The notes under the pieces were generated by a model. The model had not been told where the DNA came from. It worked only from the letters and a program-made list of their open reading frames with translations, and ran no database searches. Below are positions 15,123-22,184 of a stretch of DNA of 29,992 nucleotides, piece by piece. Source of the stretch: Candidatus Curtissbacteria bacterium RIFCSPHIGHO2_01_FULL_41_11. Lineage in GTDB: Bacteria > Patescibacteriota > Microgenomatia > Curtissbacterales > GWA2-41-24. How positions within the stretch are numbered: the stretch's first letter is position 1; the number at the start of each line of letters is the position of its first letter. A program made the position numbers and the translations under genes. Where the stretch lies: positions 24,598-54,589 of the forward strand of contig MFAZ01000018.1 in assembly GCA_001776335.1 (NCBI GenBank), written 5' to 3'.

Positions 15123-15652
15123 TGATAATATTTGGTATCGATCCGGGGACGGCAACAACGGGCTATGGGATAATAAAATCTGAGTCCGACCGATCGAAAA
15201 ATGGCTTTGAACTGGTAGAGTATGGTTGCATTGTAACCCCCAAAGAACAGGAAATGCCCTTGAGGCTTTATAGTATTCAAAAAGAGCTGAATAGGCTTTT
15301 GAAACAACATAAACCTGATTGTGTAGTTGTCGAACAATTATTCTTTGGTGTTAATTCCCGAACTGCAATGACGGTGGGTCAGGCGAGGGGAGTTGTGTTA
15401 TCAACAGCCGCAGGCTATAGGCTTCCTATTTTTGAGTACCAGGGGCTTCATGTCAAACATACATTAACCGGCAGCGGGAAAGCAGACAAGAAAGAAATAC
15501 AGAAATATGTAATGAGATATTTAAATAAAAGAAAACTTAAAAAACCTGTTTTGGTTGGTAAGGGGAAAGGGTATATCGATGATGCTGCGGACGCACTGGC
15601 GGTTGCCATTTGTCATGTAATAAAAATAAGTGCACCGGGTGTAAAGAATTGA
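15122..15652 (+). CDS. ruvC: Holliday junction endonuclease RuvC
   Basis: 176 residues, full length. The acidic active site of the RNase H fold is complete: GIDPGTATTGYG (first Asp), VVVEQLFFG (Glu) and DDAADALAVAICH (C-terminal Asp pair). It cuts four-way DNA junctions symmetrically, normally with RuvAB, which are not in the window. It overlaps the citryl-CoA lyase stop by one base. Its TGA (15650-15652) overlaps a TTG (15649-15651) that I take as the start of the next gene. Confidence 0.97.
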   Translation: MIIFGIDPGTATTGYGIIKSESDRSKNGFELVEYGCIVTPKEQEMPLRLYSIQKELNRLLKQHKPDCVVVEQLFFGVNSRTAMTVGQARGVVLSTAAGYRLPIFEYQGLHVKHTLTGSGKADKKEIQKYVMRYLNKRKLKKPVLVGKGKGYIDDAADALAVAICHVIKISAPGVKN

Positions 15653-16485
15653 AATTACTTAACTTACGATTACCAAACCTGCATTTTGGTCCGGGAAAAA
15701 TAACTTCTTACGAGATTACCAAGCGTCAGAAGATTGTTTTGATGTCGCTTTTTTTAACAATAATTCTTATTACCGCTCAAACAGTGGGGGAATCGTTGCG
15801 ATATGAAACAATCGCCTTTTTGACACTTTCCACCATTTTGCTTTCTATATTTGCCCTTTGGGGAGAACTTTCAGGTGTTAAATATTTTTTACTGCTGCTT
15901 TTGCCGACATATTTTGTTGCCGGAGCTTCACTTTTTTATTTTCTTTTGCCTGTTAGATGGCTAACGAGAGTGCCTTTTGCCTTCTTTTTTGGTATATCAG
16001 TGTATTTGCTGATGCTTACTTCGAATATATATAATGTCGCTGCCATTCGAACCATTGCACTGCTTCGAGCAGCGCATGCAGTTGGCTTACTTTTTACTTT
16101 AATTTCGGGCTTTTTGCTAGTTAATGTTTTGCTATCTTTTCACTTGCCGTTTTACCTAAATGTTATCGGAATAACGTTGATTTGTGGGCCCTTGTATTTG
16201 GTAGGTGTTTGGGCAACGGAGCTAGAGGATTACGTTTCTCAGAGAGCTTTTTTGTACGCTGCGGTTTTTACAATAGTAACAGCCGAGGGCGGGCTGGTGT
16301 TTTCTTTTTGGCCGATTGTTCCAATTAACGGAGCATTGGCGATTGCAACTGTAATGTACGCTCTTTTGGGACTTTCACAACTGCACCTTGAGGACAAATT
16401 AAAAACCCGGGTTTTGTGGGAGCATGTGGCAGTAGCTCTTTTAGTATTTGTGATTATCACAATTTCTACCAGATGGGGCGGATAA
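15649..16485 (+). CDS. Polytopic membrane protein, unrecognised, coupled to ruvC
   Basis: 278 residues from the TTG at 15649, which overlaps the ruvC stop in a TTGA arrangement; an earlier ATG would overlap ruvC by 43 bp, with no ribosome site. About seven to eight hydrophobic helices are visible (such as IVLMSLFLTIILITAQ, AFLTLSTILLSIFALW, YFLLLLLPTYFVAGA, LLFTLISGFLLVNVLLS and VAVALLVFVIITIS). Conserved-looking polar elements are few; a SNIYNVAAIRTIALLRAAH loop and a LEDYVSQ loop stand out. It is an integral cytoplasmic-membrane protein of unknown function. Its last codons lie against the first copy of a 21-bp direct repeat. Confidence 0.8.
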   Translation: MKLLNLRLPNLHFGPGKITSYEITKRQKIVLMSLFLTIILITAQTVGESLRYETIAFLTLSTILLSIFALWGELSGVKYFLLLLLPTYFVAGASLFYFLLPVRWLTRVPFAFFFGISVYLLMLTSNIYNVAAIRTIALLRAAHAVGLLFTLISGFLLVNVLLSFHLPFYLNVIGITLICGPLYLVGVWATELEDYVSQRAFLYAAVFTIVTAEGGLVFSFWPIVPINGALAIATVMYALLGLSQLHLEDKLKTRVLWEHVAVALLVFVIITISTRWGG

Positions 16486-16505
16486 ACGAGACCTATAGTT
16501 ATTAT
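16485..16505 (+). repeat. Direct repeat copy 1 (21 bp)
   Basis: Begins AACGAGACCTATAGTT and ends ATTAT. It is identical to 18163-18183 downstream of the metalloprotease gene; the core AGACCTATAGTT recurs at 16613-16624. It touches the stop codon of the membrane protein gene. Confidence 0.9.
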
Positions 16506-16506
16506 G

Positions 16507-16515
16507 TGCTACAAT
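16507..16515 (+). promoter_or_regulatory. Extended -10 promoter TGCTACAAT
   Basis: The same nonamer forms the -10 of the citryl-CoA synthetase genes. Ten bases later an ATG (16526) opens a 15-codon frame (MEDCEQTVTEGLVGS) that stops at 16573. No -35 is obvious. The product, if any, may be an untranslated leader RNA. Confidence 0.4.
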
Positions 16516-16562
16516 TTTTATTCCCATGGAAGATTGCGAACAAACAGTCACTGAAGGGTTGG

Positions 16563-16605
16563 TTGGGAGTTAAAAAAGCGTACGGGTTTGATAATAGACT
16601 CCCAA
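16563..16605. repeat. 8-bp inverted repeat ahead of the metalloprotease promoter
   Basis: TTGGGAGT (16563-16570) and ACTCCCAA (16598-16605) are perfect arms around 27 bp. The right arm ends 17 bp before the -35 box, so it could be a leader hairpin or an operator. Confidence 0.5.
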
Positions 16606-16612
16606 GAGATTT

Positions 16613-16624
16613 AGACCTATAGTT
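16613..16624 (+). repeat. Partial copy of the direct repeat
   Basis: AGACCTATAGTT matches the core of the 21-bp repeat; its last bases overlap the -35 box TTGACT (16623-16628) of the metalloprotease gene. This placement suggests a protein-binding site. Confidence 0.7.
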
Positions 16625-16652
16625 GACTTTGTTGAACTTTTTTTGATATACT
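16623..16652 (+). promoter_or_regulatory. Promoter of the metalloprotease gene, leaderless spacing
   Basis: -35 TTGACT (16623-16628), 18-bp spacer, -10 TATACT (16647-16652), then only 6 bases (GCTCCA) to the ATG at 16659. Initiation should fall on the start codon. Confidence 0.7.
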
Positions 16653-16658
16653 GCTCCA

Positions 16659-18095
16659 ATGAGTGAAAGGCTTACGTCATCCTTGTCGAAAGTAGTTCCT
16701 AGACGGGAAATCCTCAAGAATATTGGAAAGGTAGTAGTTGCTAGCGGTGTTGGAGCTTTGACAAATCCATACGAGGGCTCTTTATTCGGGGATTTTATTA
16801 GCATCTTTGACTACTATAAACCACTCCCAAGGCAATACCAATCACCCGAAACGTCAATGCTCTGCGAAGCAACAGAAGACATCTTTGTAGTAGTAAAAGA
16901 TCGTTACGGACTGAACCAAATAGAAGTTATGTTTACAGATGATGGATTGCCTATTAAGTGCCGATTGGAAGATGGTTGCGTAGTATTGTTTGACCAGGAA
17001 GCGGTAAAGATGGCAAGAGAAAAGGCCATAGTAAGTGAAGAACCGGAAATAATCGACGTTATATTAACGCCGCAAAAGCCCGAAGCAGATAATGACATTG
17101 AGCCAAAATATTTTTCTAAGAGCAAGCCGCTTAGAGAAAGTTTACCTGATGATGTTTTATCAGAAGCTGAGTTGGCTCAAAAAGGTATAAAAATAATTCA
17201 ATCTGACAATACTGAGCTTTACATTAGAAAGCAGGCTTTCGAAAAGGGAAATCTATTAGAAGACTTTACCGGGGGAGGCAGAAAATTAACAATCGTTCTG
17301 GTTAACGGTTCCGTAATTTCGCCGAACCTTCTGAAAGACACAAAATATGAAGGGATAAGAGATACGCTTCACCGGAGAGAAGTCGATATTGAAAGTTTTA
17401 AGGCTTATCTGATTGGTTTAAATTTGGACGTCGTTGATTTAGAAAGAGAATACCTAAAAAAAGTTAAATCCGGAGGCTCCCGCGATGAATATGACGACCA
17501 GATCCATCACGATGTAATATCGTCGCTCAAAGCAGAAATCTTTGAATACGAAAATCTCTGGACTGATGACAGAATTTTAGTGGAATTAGTAGCGCAGAAT
17601 ACAGGAGAAGCAGCCGGCTATTACATTAGGAGAACAAATAAAGACGAAGTCATCTTTGTTGCTGTGGGTGAAAATGCTCCAGATCCTAAGAGAATTAGGT
17701 TATATTTTGACCAAGAAGGAAAATTTCAGATAGCAGATGGAAAAAGCTATACCGCCGGGCGAGGTTTTACACCTACGTTAGGTCAGAATTTCCCGAGCCC
17801 CGAGGAATTTAGAAGAAATATGGATGCAAGCCGGGATAAAAAGAGATCCTACCCATATGGGGCGCAAAAGATAGGACAAGTATTGAGGCACGAACTAGCT
17901 CATCGTAAAACCCTTAATGAATACGATGCAGATATGACGGCAATGGATACAATAAGTCAGGCATGGGCAACTTGGAAAGATTCTGGATATAAGGATGATG
18001 GCGGCTATTATTTCGTATTCAGATTGCCCGAAGGATATCCATTTAGGGGTTATATCTTCACTCAGGTGATGAATAAAAGTAGCACGCAAATGTAA
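16659..18095 (+). CDS. Putative secreted zinc metalloprotease (HExxH) with Tat-like signal
   Basis: 478 residues. The N-terminus has a twin-arginine-like signal: polar head, VPRREILKNIGKVVVAS, then the weakly hydrophobic GVGALTN. That points to export of a folded protein, though TatABC is not in this window. Near the C-terminus is a zincin site, VLRHELAHRKTLNEYDADM: HELAH supplies two His ligands and the catalytic Glu, and the Glu or Asp of NEYDAD could be the third ligand. The ~380 residues between are acidic and unrecognised, with possible beta-rich modules (YIRRTNKDEVIFVAVGEN). A peptidase family cannot be assigned. The gene stands alone between two 21-bp direct repeats and has its own promoter, so it may be an acquired cassette. 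Confidence 0.65.
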   Translation: MSERLTSSLSKVVPRREILKNIGKVVVASGVGALTNPYEGSLFGDFISIFDYYKPLPRQYQSPETSMLCEATEDIFVVVKDRYGLNQIEVMFTDDGLPIKCRLEDGCVVLFDQEAVKMAREKAIVSEEPEIIDVILTPQKPEADNDIEPKYFSKSKPLRESLPDDVLSEAELAQKGIKIIQSDNTELYIRKQAFEKGNLLEDFTGGGRKLTIVLVNGSVISPNLLKDTKYEGIRDTLHRREVDIESFKAYLIGLNLDVVDLEREYLKKVKSGGSRDEYDDQIHHDVISSLKAEIFEYENLWTDDRILVELVAQNTGEAAGYYIRRTNKDEVIFVAVGENAPDPKRIRLYFDQEGKFQIADGKSYTAGRGFTPTLGQNFPSPEEFRRNMDASRDKKRSYPYGAQKIGQVLRHELAHRKTLNEYDADMTAMDTISQAWATWKDSGYKDDGGYYFVFRLPEGYPFRGYIFTQVMNKSSTQM

Positions 18096-18162
18096 GAATG
18101 AAAAGTTAGACTTACGGCAAACTCCTCGAATACTTGCTTGAGGATCATCATTTAGCCCCAAG

Positions 18163-18183
18163 AACGAGACCTATAGTTATTAT
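18163..18183 (+). repeat. Direct repeat copy 2 (21 bp)
   Basis: Identical to 16485-16505, same orientation, 1678 bp apart start to start. The two copies bracket the metalloprotease gene. Confidence 0.9.
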
Positions 18184-18199
18184 TGGGGGAGAGGCAAAA

Positions 18200-18234
18200 T
18201 AGTGATTAGTGGCTAGTGAATAGTGATTAGTTTA
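18200..18234 (+). repeat. 7-bp tandem repeat tract
   Basis: Five consecutive heptamers: TAGTGAT, TAGTGGC, TAGTGAA, TAGTGAT, TAGTTTA. A related tract lies in the recombinase leader at 23947-23974. Confidence 0.8.
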
Positions 18235-18368
18235 GCTTCGAGTTAGCTTCAAGATTATCAGAAAAAGAGTGAGGGATAGAGGAGACAGGGAAGTATAAGA
18301 GGTGATACACTGTGATACAGTTATAGTGGCGTGAAAAATAGAGGAGTAGAATCGTGAAAAGAAATTAT

Positions 18369-18441
18369 AAGATTCATTAATCGTAATTTCATTCCAAACC
18401 TGACGGTTCGGAACTGAAATATTTATAGGGTCATGAATCTT
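18369..18441. other. Large nested hairpin, candidate structured RNA or recombination site
   Basis: The outer arms AAGATTCAT (18369-18377) and ATGAATCTT (18433-18441) pair perfectly. Inside, 18386-18420 folds into a stem of ATTTCA/TGAAAT, TTCC/GGAA and AACC/GGTT around the tetraloop TGAC, interrupted only by one bulge and one mismatch. In all 23 base pairs in 73 bases. No coding frame accounts for it. Confidence 0.55.
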
Positions 18442-18653
18442 GCGGTCCTCGTCCTTCGACTTCGCTCAGAACTGTGGGCCTAGGGACATATTTTAAAGAT
18501 TCTTACAATTCAGAGTAGAGTGCTATGGGACACTGTGTTTTCAAAGAGGTGGCTCGCGAAGTTTTTAGCGGATGTGTGAAAAGAGTGCTAACCCTTCGAG
18601 GACTCTGGGCAAGGTGCATCGGAGAAGAGGGCTTTTGGGGAACAATAACGATA

Positions 18654-18688
18654 ATTTTCAATTCTTAATTTTCAATTTTCAATTGAAT
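18654..18688 (+). repeat. 7-bp tandem repeat tract
   Basis: Heptamers ATTTTCA, ATTCTTA, ATTTTCA, ATTTTCA, ATTGAAT in phase. Confidence 0.75.
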
Positions 18689-18738
18689 ATCTGTGTACAC
18701 AATTCTCCGAGGAAGGACATATCTCCTTTTATCTAATG

Positions 18739-18764
18739 CGTCGCACAATGATACTTTTGCGACG
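18739..18764. repeat. 7-bp inverted repeat
   Basis: CGTCGCA (18739-18745) and TGCGACG (18758-18764), perfect arms with a 12-bp loop. Not followed by a T tract, so not a standard terminator. Confidence 0.5.
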
Positions 18765-18795
18765 TGAACTGAGACTGGTAGGGAGTGTGAGGTAA

Positions 18796-18837
18796 AATTT
18801 CTAATTTCTAATTTCTAATTTCTAATTACCAATTTAT
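18796..18837 (+). repeat. 7-bp tandem repeat tract
   Basis: AATTTCT four times exactly (18796-18823), then AATTACC and AATTTAT. Confidence 0.9.
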
Positions 18838-19055
18838 GTCAATTTACCCCTTTTGTCAGCCGTTATTCTTCGTTGGCTTGTCGGTCTATATTTGATGCAC
18901 TTATCCCCTGTTAATAACATTATGATTTTAATAAGTACTTTTTGCTCTGAATTTCATACTTCGCTTATGAAAATAAGCTCAGCATAAACACTTCGTCGCT
19001 AAAATCACTCCTCAGCATAAACACCTTGGATGACTGATTGGCCTTAGTGAAACGC

Positions 19056-19077
19056 AGGATAAACGACTGTTTATCCT
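19056..19077. repeat. 9-bp inverted repeat hairpin
   Basis: AGGATAAAC (19056-19064), loop GACT, GTTTATCCT (19069-19077): a perfect hairpin. It is followed by ATTGG rather than a T tract. It lies about 70 bp upstream of the peptidase promoter. Confidence 0.6.
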
Positions 19078-19145
19078 ATTGGAACAGTAAAAACCCGTTC
19101 TAGGGCCTCTGGCGGGCTCATAGGTTGAAAAAATGTGTGTCAATG

Positions 19146-19175
19146 TTGGCACTCAGGCACGATTTAAGGTAAAAT
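19146..19175 (+). promoter_or_regulatory. Promoter of the M3-like peptidase gene
   Basis: -35 TTGGCA (19146-19151), 18-bp spacer, -10 TAAAAT (19170-19175). The ATG at 19186 lies 10 bases after the -10; the ATG at 19177 would lie upstream of the expected transcription start. Confidence 0.6.
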
Positions 19176-19185
19176 AATGGTTTGC

Positions 19186-20706
19186 ATGGATATAAAGGCG
19201 CTTGAAGATCAGCTATCCAAATTCATATACGAACTTGAAACCGAAGACCGGCTTGTAAGAGTTGGTTTAAAAGATAAAGCCGAAACCGAAAAAATTTATA
19301 AGAAACATAAAGAATTATTCACCGAAGAAACATTAGACAAAGTAGAAACAGAGAGACGAAGAACCCCCACTTCGCTGAAGCTTCGTGGGGCAAGTAAAGA
19401 GACGAAGACTAAAGATATTCTGGAGAGGATTTATTTCACTCTGGCGGGTAGCTTCATTGGTCTTGCAACGGCCGCCCAGGAGGACGCGATAACCACCTAT
19501 TTCTCGAAGGCAAAAGTAAAAGTTGTCGGCGAAGAAATCGCATACTATGAGCTTATGCCCCGAATATCCAAAGACAGTATTTTTGAAAGACGCGAGAGGC
19601 TCGATGACGCAGGATATGCTGTTATTTCCAAGGCAAATCCAAAGAGGTTAAAACTGGTCCTCGACGAGATCAAGATTATGAAAAAATTGGGATTTTCCAG
19701 CTACATTGACTATTTCACAAAAGGCAAAAAGATGGATTATATAAAGTTTTACAAGATTTGCGGAAGACTTTTGAAGGATACGGACAAGATCTGGAATAAG
19801 GTTATGGGCGAGGTTGCTGTCGATGTTTTAAAAAGACCGTTTAAAAATATCCGATCGGTTCACCTTGCTTATTTGCGTTCAATTTCAATGTATGACAATT
19901 ATTATCCGAAAGAAAAAGTTGTTTCAACGTTTTTGAAGTGGACTGGTGATATCGGGTTTGACGATTTATTGCCTTTCATACACATTGATGAGAAAGACAG
20001 AGCCAAGAAGAATCCCCGGGCTGTTTGCTACTGGCCAAATCCCCCGGGCGAAATTCACTTAGTTATAAAACCTATTGGCGGCGAACAGGATTTCGAGGCT
20101 ATTTTTCACGAAGGCGGGCACGCTTTGCACGGAGCCTCTGTTTCTATTAAACTTCCATATACTTTGCGTACACTCGCCCATTCCAATGCTCTTACAGAAA
20201 CATACGCGTTTATTTTGGAAGATATGGTTTTTGATCCTGACTTCTTGACAACTTATCTCAACGTAAGCTCTTTTACCGGAAATAAGATTAACCGGCAGGC
20301 ATATTTTGTAAATTTGATGATGCTGAGGCGTTATCTTGGAAAGTTTTGTTATGAATTTGAGATGTTTTCCCAAAATGCCATTTCCAAGGGTCCTGTCCTC
20401 TACTCTAAAAATTTACAGAAAGCCACTGGCTTTATTACAAAACGCGAGGGCTGGCTCGCAGACTTGGATGGCGGATTTTATAGTGCGGACTATTTGCGTG
20501 CCTGGATTTCGGCTGCACAAATAAAAGATTATCTGGTTAAAAAGTTCGGCAGGAAATGGTTTGTGAACAAACGGGCCGGAGAATTTTTTAGAAAATTATA
20601 CTCACGCGGAGTGACGGATGAAGTTGAGGATGTCGTAAAAAAACTCGGCTATAAGCCGTGGGACACGAGCCTTTTGGTAAAAGGATACAGTCAGGTTTTA
20701 GGTTAG
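19186..20706 (+). CDS. M3-family-like zinc metallopeptidase (oligopeptidase-like)
   Basis: 506 residues from the ATG at 19186, chosen because the -10 box ends at 19175. The zinc site is FEAIFHEGGHALHGAS (HEGGH, about residue 312), followed by the third ligand in NALTETYAFILEDM. The mostly helical body, LIKP-type strand before the site and the C-terminal GGFYSADYLRAW/YSRG segment fit the M2/M3 gluzincin fold used by oligopeptidase F and thimet oligopeptidases. No signal peptide, so it should degrade peptides in the cytoplasm. An in-frame palindromic segment encodes PTSLKLRGAS in the N-terminal helical region. The stop overlaps the convergent downstream gene by 4 bp. Confidence 0.85.
   Translation: MDIKALEDQLSKFIYELETEDRLVRVGLKDKAETEKIYKKHKELFTEETLDKVETERRRTPTSLKLRGASKETKTKDILERIYFTLAGSFIGLATAAQEDAITTYFSKAKVKVVGEEIAYYELMPRISKDSIFERRERLDDAGYAVISKANPKRLKLVLDEIKIMKKLGFSSYIDYFTKGKKMDYIKFYKICGRLLKDTDKIWNKVMGEVAVDVLKRPFKNIRSVHLAYLRSISMYDNYYPKEKVVSTFLKWTGDIGFDDLLPFIHIDEKDRAKKNPRAVCYWPNPPGEIHLVIKPIGGEQDFEAIFHEGGHALHGASVSIKLPYTLRTLAHSNALTETYAFILEDMVFDPDFLTTYLNVSSFTGNKINRQAYFVNLMMLRRYLGKFCYEFEMFSQNAISKGPVLYSKNLQKATGFITKREGWLADLDGGFYSADYLRAWISAAQIKDYLVKKFGRKWFVNKRAGEFFRKLYSRGVTDEVEDVVKKLGYKPWDTSLLVKGYSQVLG
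19365..19390. repeat. 26-bp palindromic element inside the peptidase gene
   Basis: CCCCAC (19365-19370) and GTGGGG (19385-19390) flank an inner GAAGCTTC palindrome (19377-19384). It encodes part of RTPTSLKLRGASK, which breaks a charged helix. GAGACGAAGA occurs on both sides (19353-19362, 19399-19408). Confidence 0.65.
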
Positions 20707-21299
20707 GCAGTTTTTTTCAAAACGAGGAGCTTGTCTTTTTTGTATGGGGCCATGATTAAGGTTCCCTCATAAGAACCGAATTTCTCCCCCTCCCTCAATG
20801 AATAAATGGTTGGTTGGTCAATATTGTCTTTAGGGTAAAATAGAGTTAGGGTATCATCGCCCACTTGAATTTCTATGAAACGCACTTTTCCTGTTTTGTC
20901 TGCGGCAACTTTTATACCCAGCCGTCCTTTTATTGCATTTGCTTCTATTTTTCTGCCTCTTGTTCTTGTTAAATCCAGCCGAGTCTTGGTGGTTAAATCT
21001 ACATAAAGATTCGTAGGTTCACCGACAAGAAGACTTTGGCCCTCACTATGGCCGATTACGACCATTTCTCCCTGCTCTAGTGAACGATTTATTTTATTAT
21101 TTATGATCTGCTCTCTTTGTGGAGAGATAGCGTTTACTGTTCTATACACCGAGGAGGAATCGTTACTTGCTCTTAAGGGTCTGATCCAATGAGGACTTGT
21201 AATTTGTCTCCACCACGCCCTGCTTCCTGCAACAACATATCCTGCGATTTCGATAGGTCCTTCGATGGGTATTTCTTTATATGGTACTCTTTCGGCCAT
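20703..21299 (-). CDS. Unrecognised 198-aa protein
   Basis: The start ATG at 21299 lies 7 bases after an extended -10 box, which supports it. The N-terminus (MAERVPYKEIPIEGPIEIAG) has no signal or membrane helix. The middle and end alternate short beta strands (MVVIGHSEGQSLLVG, NLYVDLTTKTRLDLTR, VRFIEIQVGDDTLTLFY, GTLIMAPYKKDKLLVLKK), suggesting a small beta-barrel or beta-sandwich. No family or catalytic motif is recognised. It is convergent with the peptidase gene (4-bp overlap) and follows pyrH on the same strand after about 50 bp with its own promoter. Confidence 0.75.
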   Translation of the reverse strand: MAERVPYKEIPIEGPIEIAGYVVAGSRAWWRQITSPHWIRPLRASNDSSSVYRTVNAISPQREQIINNKINRSLEQGEMVVIGHSEGQSLLVGEPTNLYVDLTTKTRLDLTRTRGRKIEANAIKGRLGIKVAADKTGKVRFIEIQVGDDTLTLFYPKDNIDQPTIYSLREGEKFGSYEGTLIMAPYKKDKLLVLKKTA

Positions 21300-21306
21300 A
21301 GGCGAT

Positions 21307-21315
21307 ATTCTAGCA
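21307..21315 (-). promoter_or_regulatory. Extended -10 promoter of the 198-aa protein gene
   Basis: TGCTAGAAT read on the minus strand (21315-21307), 7 bases before the ATG. The -35 is not clear. Confidence 0.5.
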
Positions 21316-21350
21316 TAATTTTAGCAATATTACTATGGGGTTATTGTTCG

Positions 21351-22067
21351 TTAGGAGATGAGGGTGCCTATGTGTTCACCGCGGGAAGCTTTTGCTATAT
21401 TGTCTTCTTTGGCGAGATCGAAGACTACAATTGGAATTTTGTGGTCCATGCAAAGCGAAAGCGCGCTGTTGTCCATTATTTCAATGTCGCGGCTTGCTAT
21501 CGCCTCATTATAAGTTAAATGATCGAATTTTTTAGCGTTTTTGTTTTTGGTCGGGTCACGGTCGTATACCCCATCAACTTTAGTTGCTTTTAGTATTATT
21601 TCGCATTCACTTTCCAAAGCGCGAAGCGCTGCCGCAGTATCTGTTGTGAAGTAAGGGTTTCCCGAGCCTCCTGCGAATATGACTACCCTGCCCTTTTCCA
21701 TGTGCCTGATTGCTCTTCTTCTTATATATGGTTCACATACGTCTTTGATTTCGATTGCCGAAAGGACTCTTGCACTCTGGCCTTCTTTTTCCAAGGCTGC
21801 CTGAAGGGCCAAAGAGTTCATGATTGTTGCCAGCATACCGATATAGTCTCCTACCGTGCGCTCCAGACCTTGTTCTTCTGCTGAAGTTCCGCGGAAAATA
21901 TTGCCGCCACCAACAACTATTGCAATTTGTGTACCGTCTTTGACGGCTTTTTTTATTTCCCTGGCCAGCCAAAGAGTGAATTTGGGGTCGATCCCGTATT
22001 GTCTCTCACCGAGAAAAGTTTCGCCGGAGAGTTTTAGCAGTACTCTTTTGTACTTTGCGTTTGCCAT
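21351..22067 (-). CDS. pyrH: UMP kinase
   Basis: 238 residues, the usual bacterial length. Amino-acid-kinase-fold motifs are all present: RVLLKLSGETFLG, AIVVGGGNIFRG, RTVGDYIGMLATIMNSLALQ, VVIFAGGSGNPYFTTDTAAA, LKATKVDGVYDRDP and PIVVFDL. It phosphorylates UMP to UDP with ATP and is typically hexameric and feedback-regulated by UTP and GTP. The usual neighbours tsf and frr are absent. A -35/-10 pair ends 7 bases before the start. Together with carAB in this window it supports endogenous pyrimidine metabolism. Confidence 0.97.
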   Translation of the reverse strand: MANAKYKRVLLKLSGETFLGERQYGIDPKFTLWLAREIKKAVKDGTQIAIVVGGGNIFRGTSAEEQGLERTVGDYIGMLATIMNSLALQAALEKEGQSARVLSAIEIKDVCEPYIRRRAIRHMEKGRVVIFAGGSGNPYFTTDTAAALRALESECEIILKATKVDGVYDRDPTKNKNAKKFDHLTYNEAIASRDIEIMDNSALSLCMDHKIPIVVFDLAKEDNIAKASRGEHIGTLIS

Positions 22068-22074
22068 TTAGATT

Positions 22075-22104
22075 ATTTTAACAATAGATATATATGAATG
22101 TCGA
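22075..22104 (-). promoter_or_regulatory. Promoter of pyrH, near-leaderless
   Basis: On the minus strand: -35 TCGACA (22104-22099), 18-bp spacer, -10 TAAAAT (22080-22075), 7 bases to the ATG at 22067. Confidence 0.6.
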
Positions 22105-22184
22105 TGCGGGCGAAAAGAAGAAATTAGTCTTAGCACTATCCTATAGTTTAGCACATGTCACCGTGTATTTGCAAGTTGTGGTTT

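Larger units (their letters stand above)
18096..19145. other. Gene-free region of about 1 kb with repeats and hairpins
   Basis: No coding frame here has plausible start signals or protein-like composition. It holds direct repeat copy 2 (18163-18183), three 7-bp tandem repeat tracts, a large nested hairpin (18369-18441), a CCTTCGACTTCGCTCAG stretch (18454-18470) of a kind widespread in bacterial interspersed repeats, inverted repeats at 18739-18764 and 19056-19077, and a 14-bp direct repeat (CTCAGCATAAACAC) near 18978 and 19012. I see no recognisable RNase P RNA, tmRNA or SRP RNA landmark. It could hold an unknown RNA or be decayed mobile DNA. Confidence 0.7.

Noticed and set aside
14801..15337. 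Minus-strand open frame across citryl-CoA lyase and ruvC
   Set aside because: Both plus-strand genes have full catalytic motifs; the antisense product has shadow-like composition.
16526..16573. 15-codon frame MEDCEQTVTEGLVGS after an extended -10
   Set aside because: Too short and without a ribosome site to call a gene; kept only as a note on the promoter.
18100..18800. RNase P RNA or tmRNA in the gene-free region
   Set aside because: Neither the GAGGAAAGTCC-type core of RNase P RNA nor a tmRNA tRNA-like end could be found on either strand.
18880..19090. Replication origin suggested by TTATCC boxes and AT-rich DNA
   Set aside because: The three TTATCC matches do not continue into the DnaA-box end (ACA), dnaA/dnaN are not nearby, and skew cannot be judged in one window.
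19353..19408. GAGACGAAGA repeats as a simple target-site duplication
   Set aside because: The 46-bp spacing is not a multiple of three, so a clean insertion would have broken the frame; the repeat may be coincidental or the event more complex.
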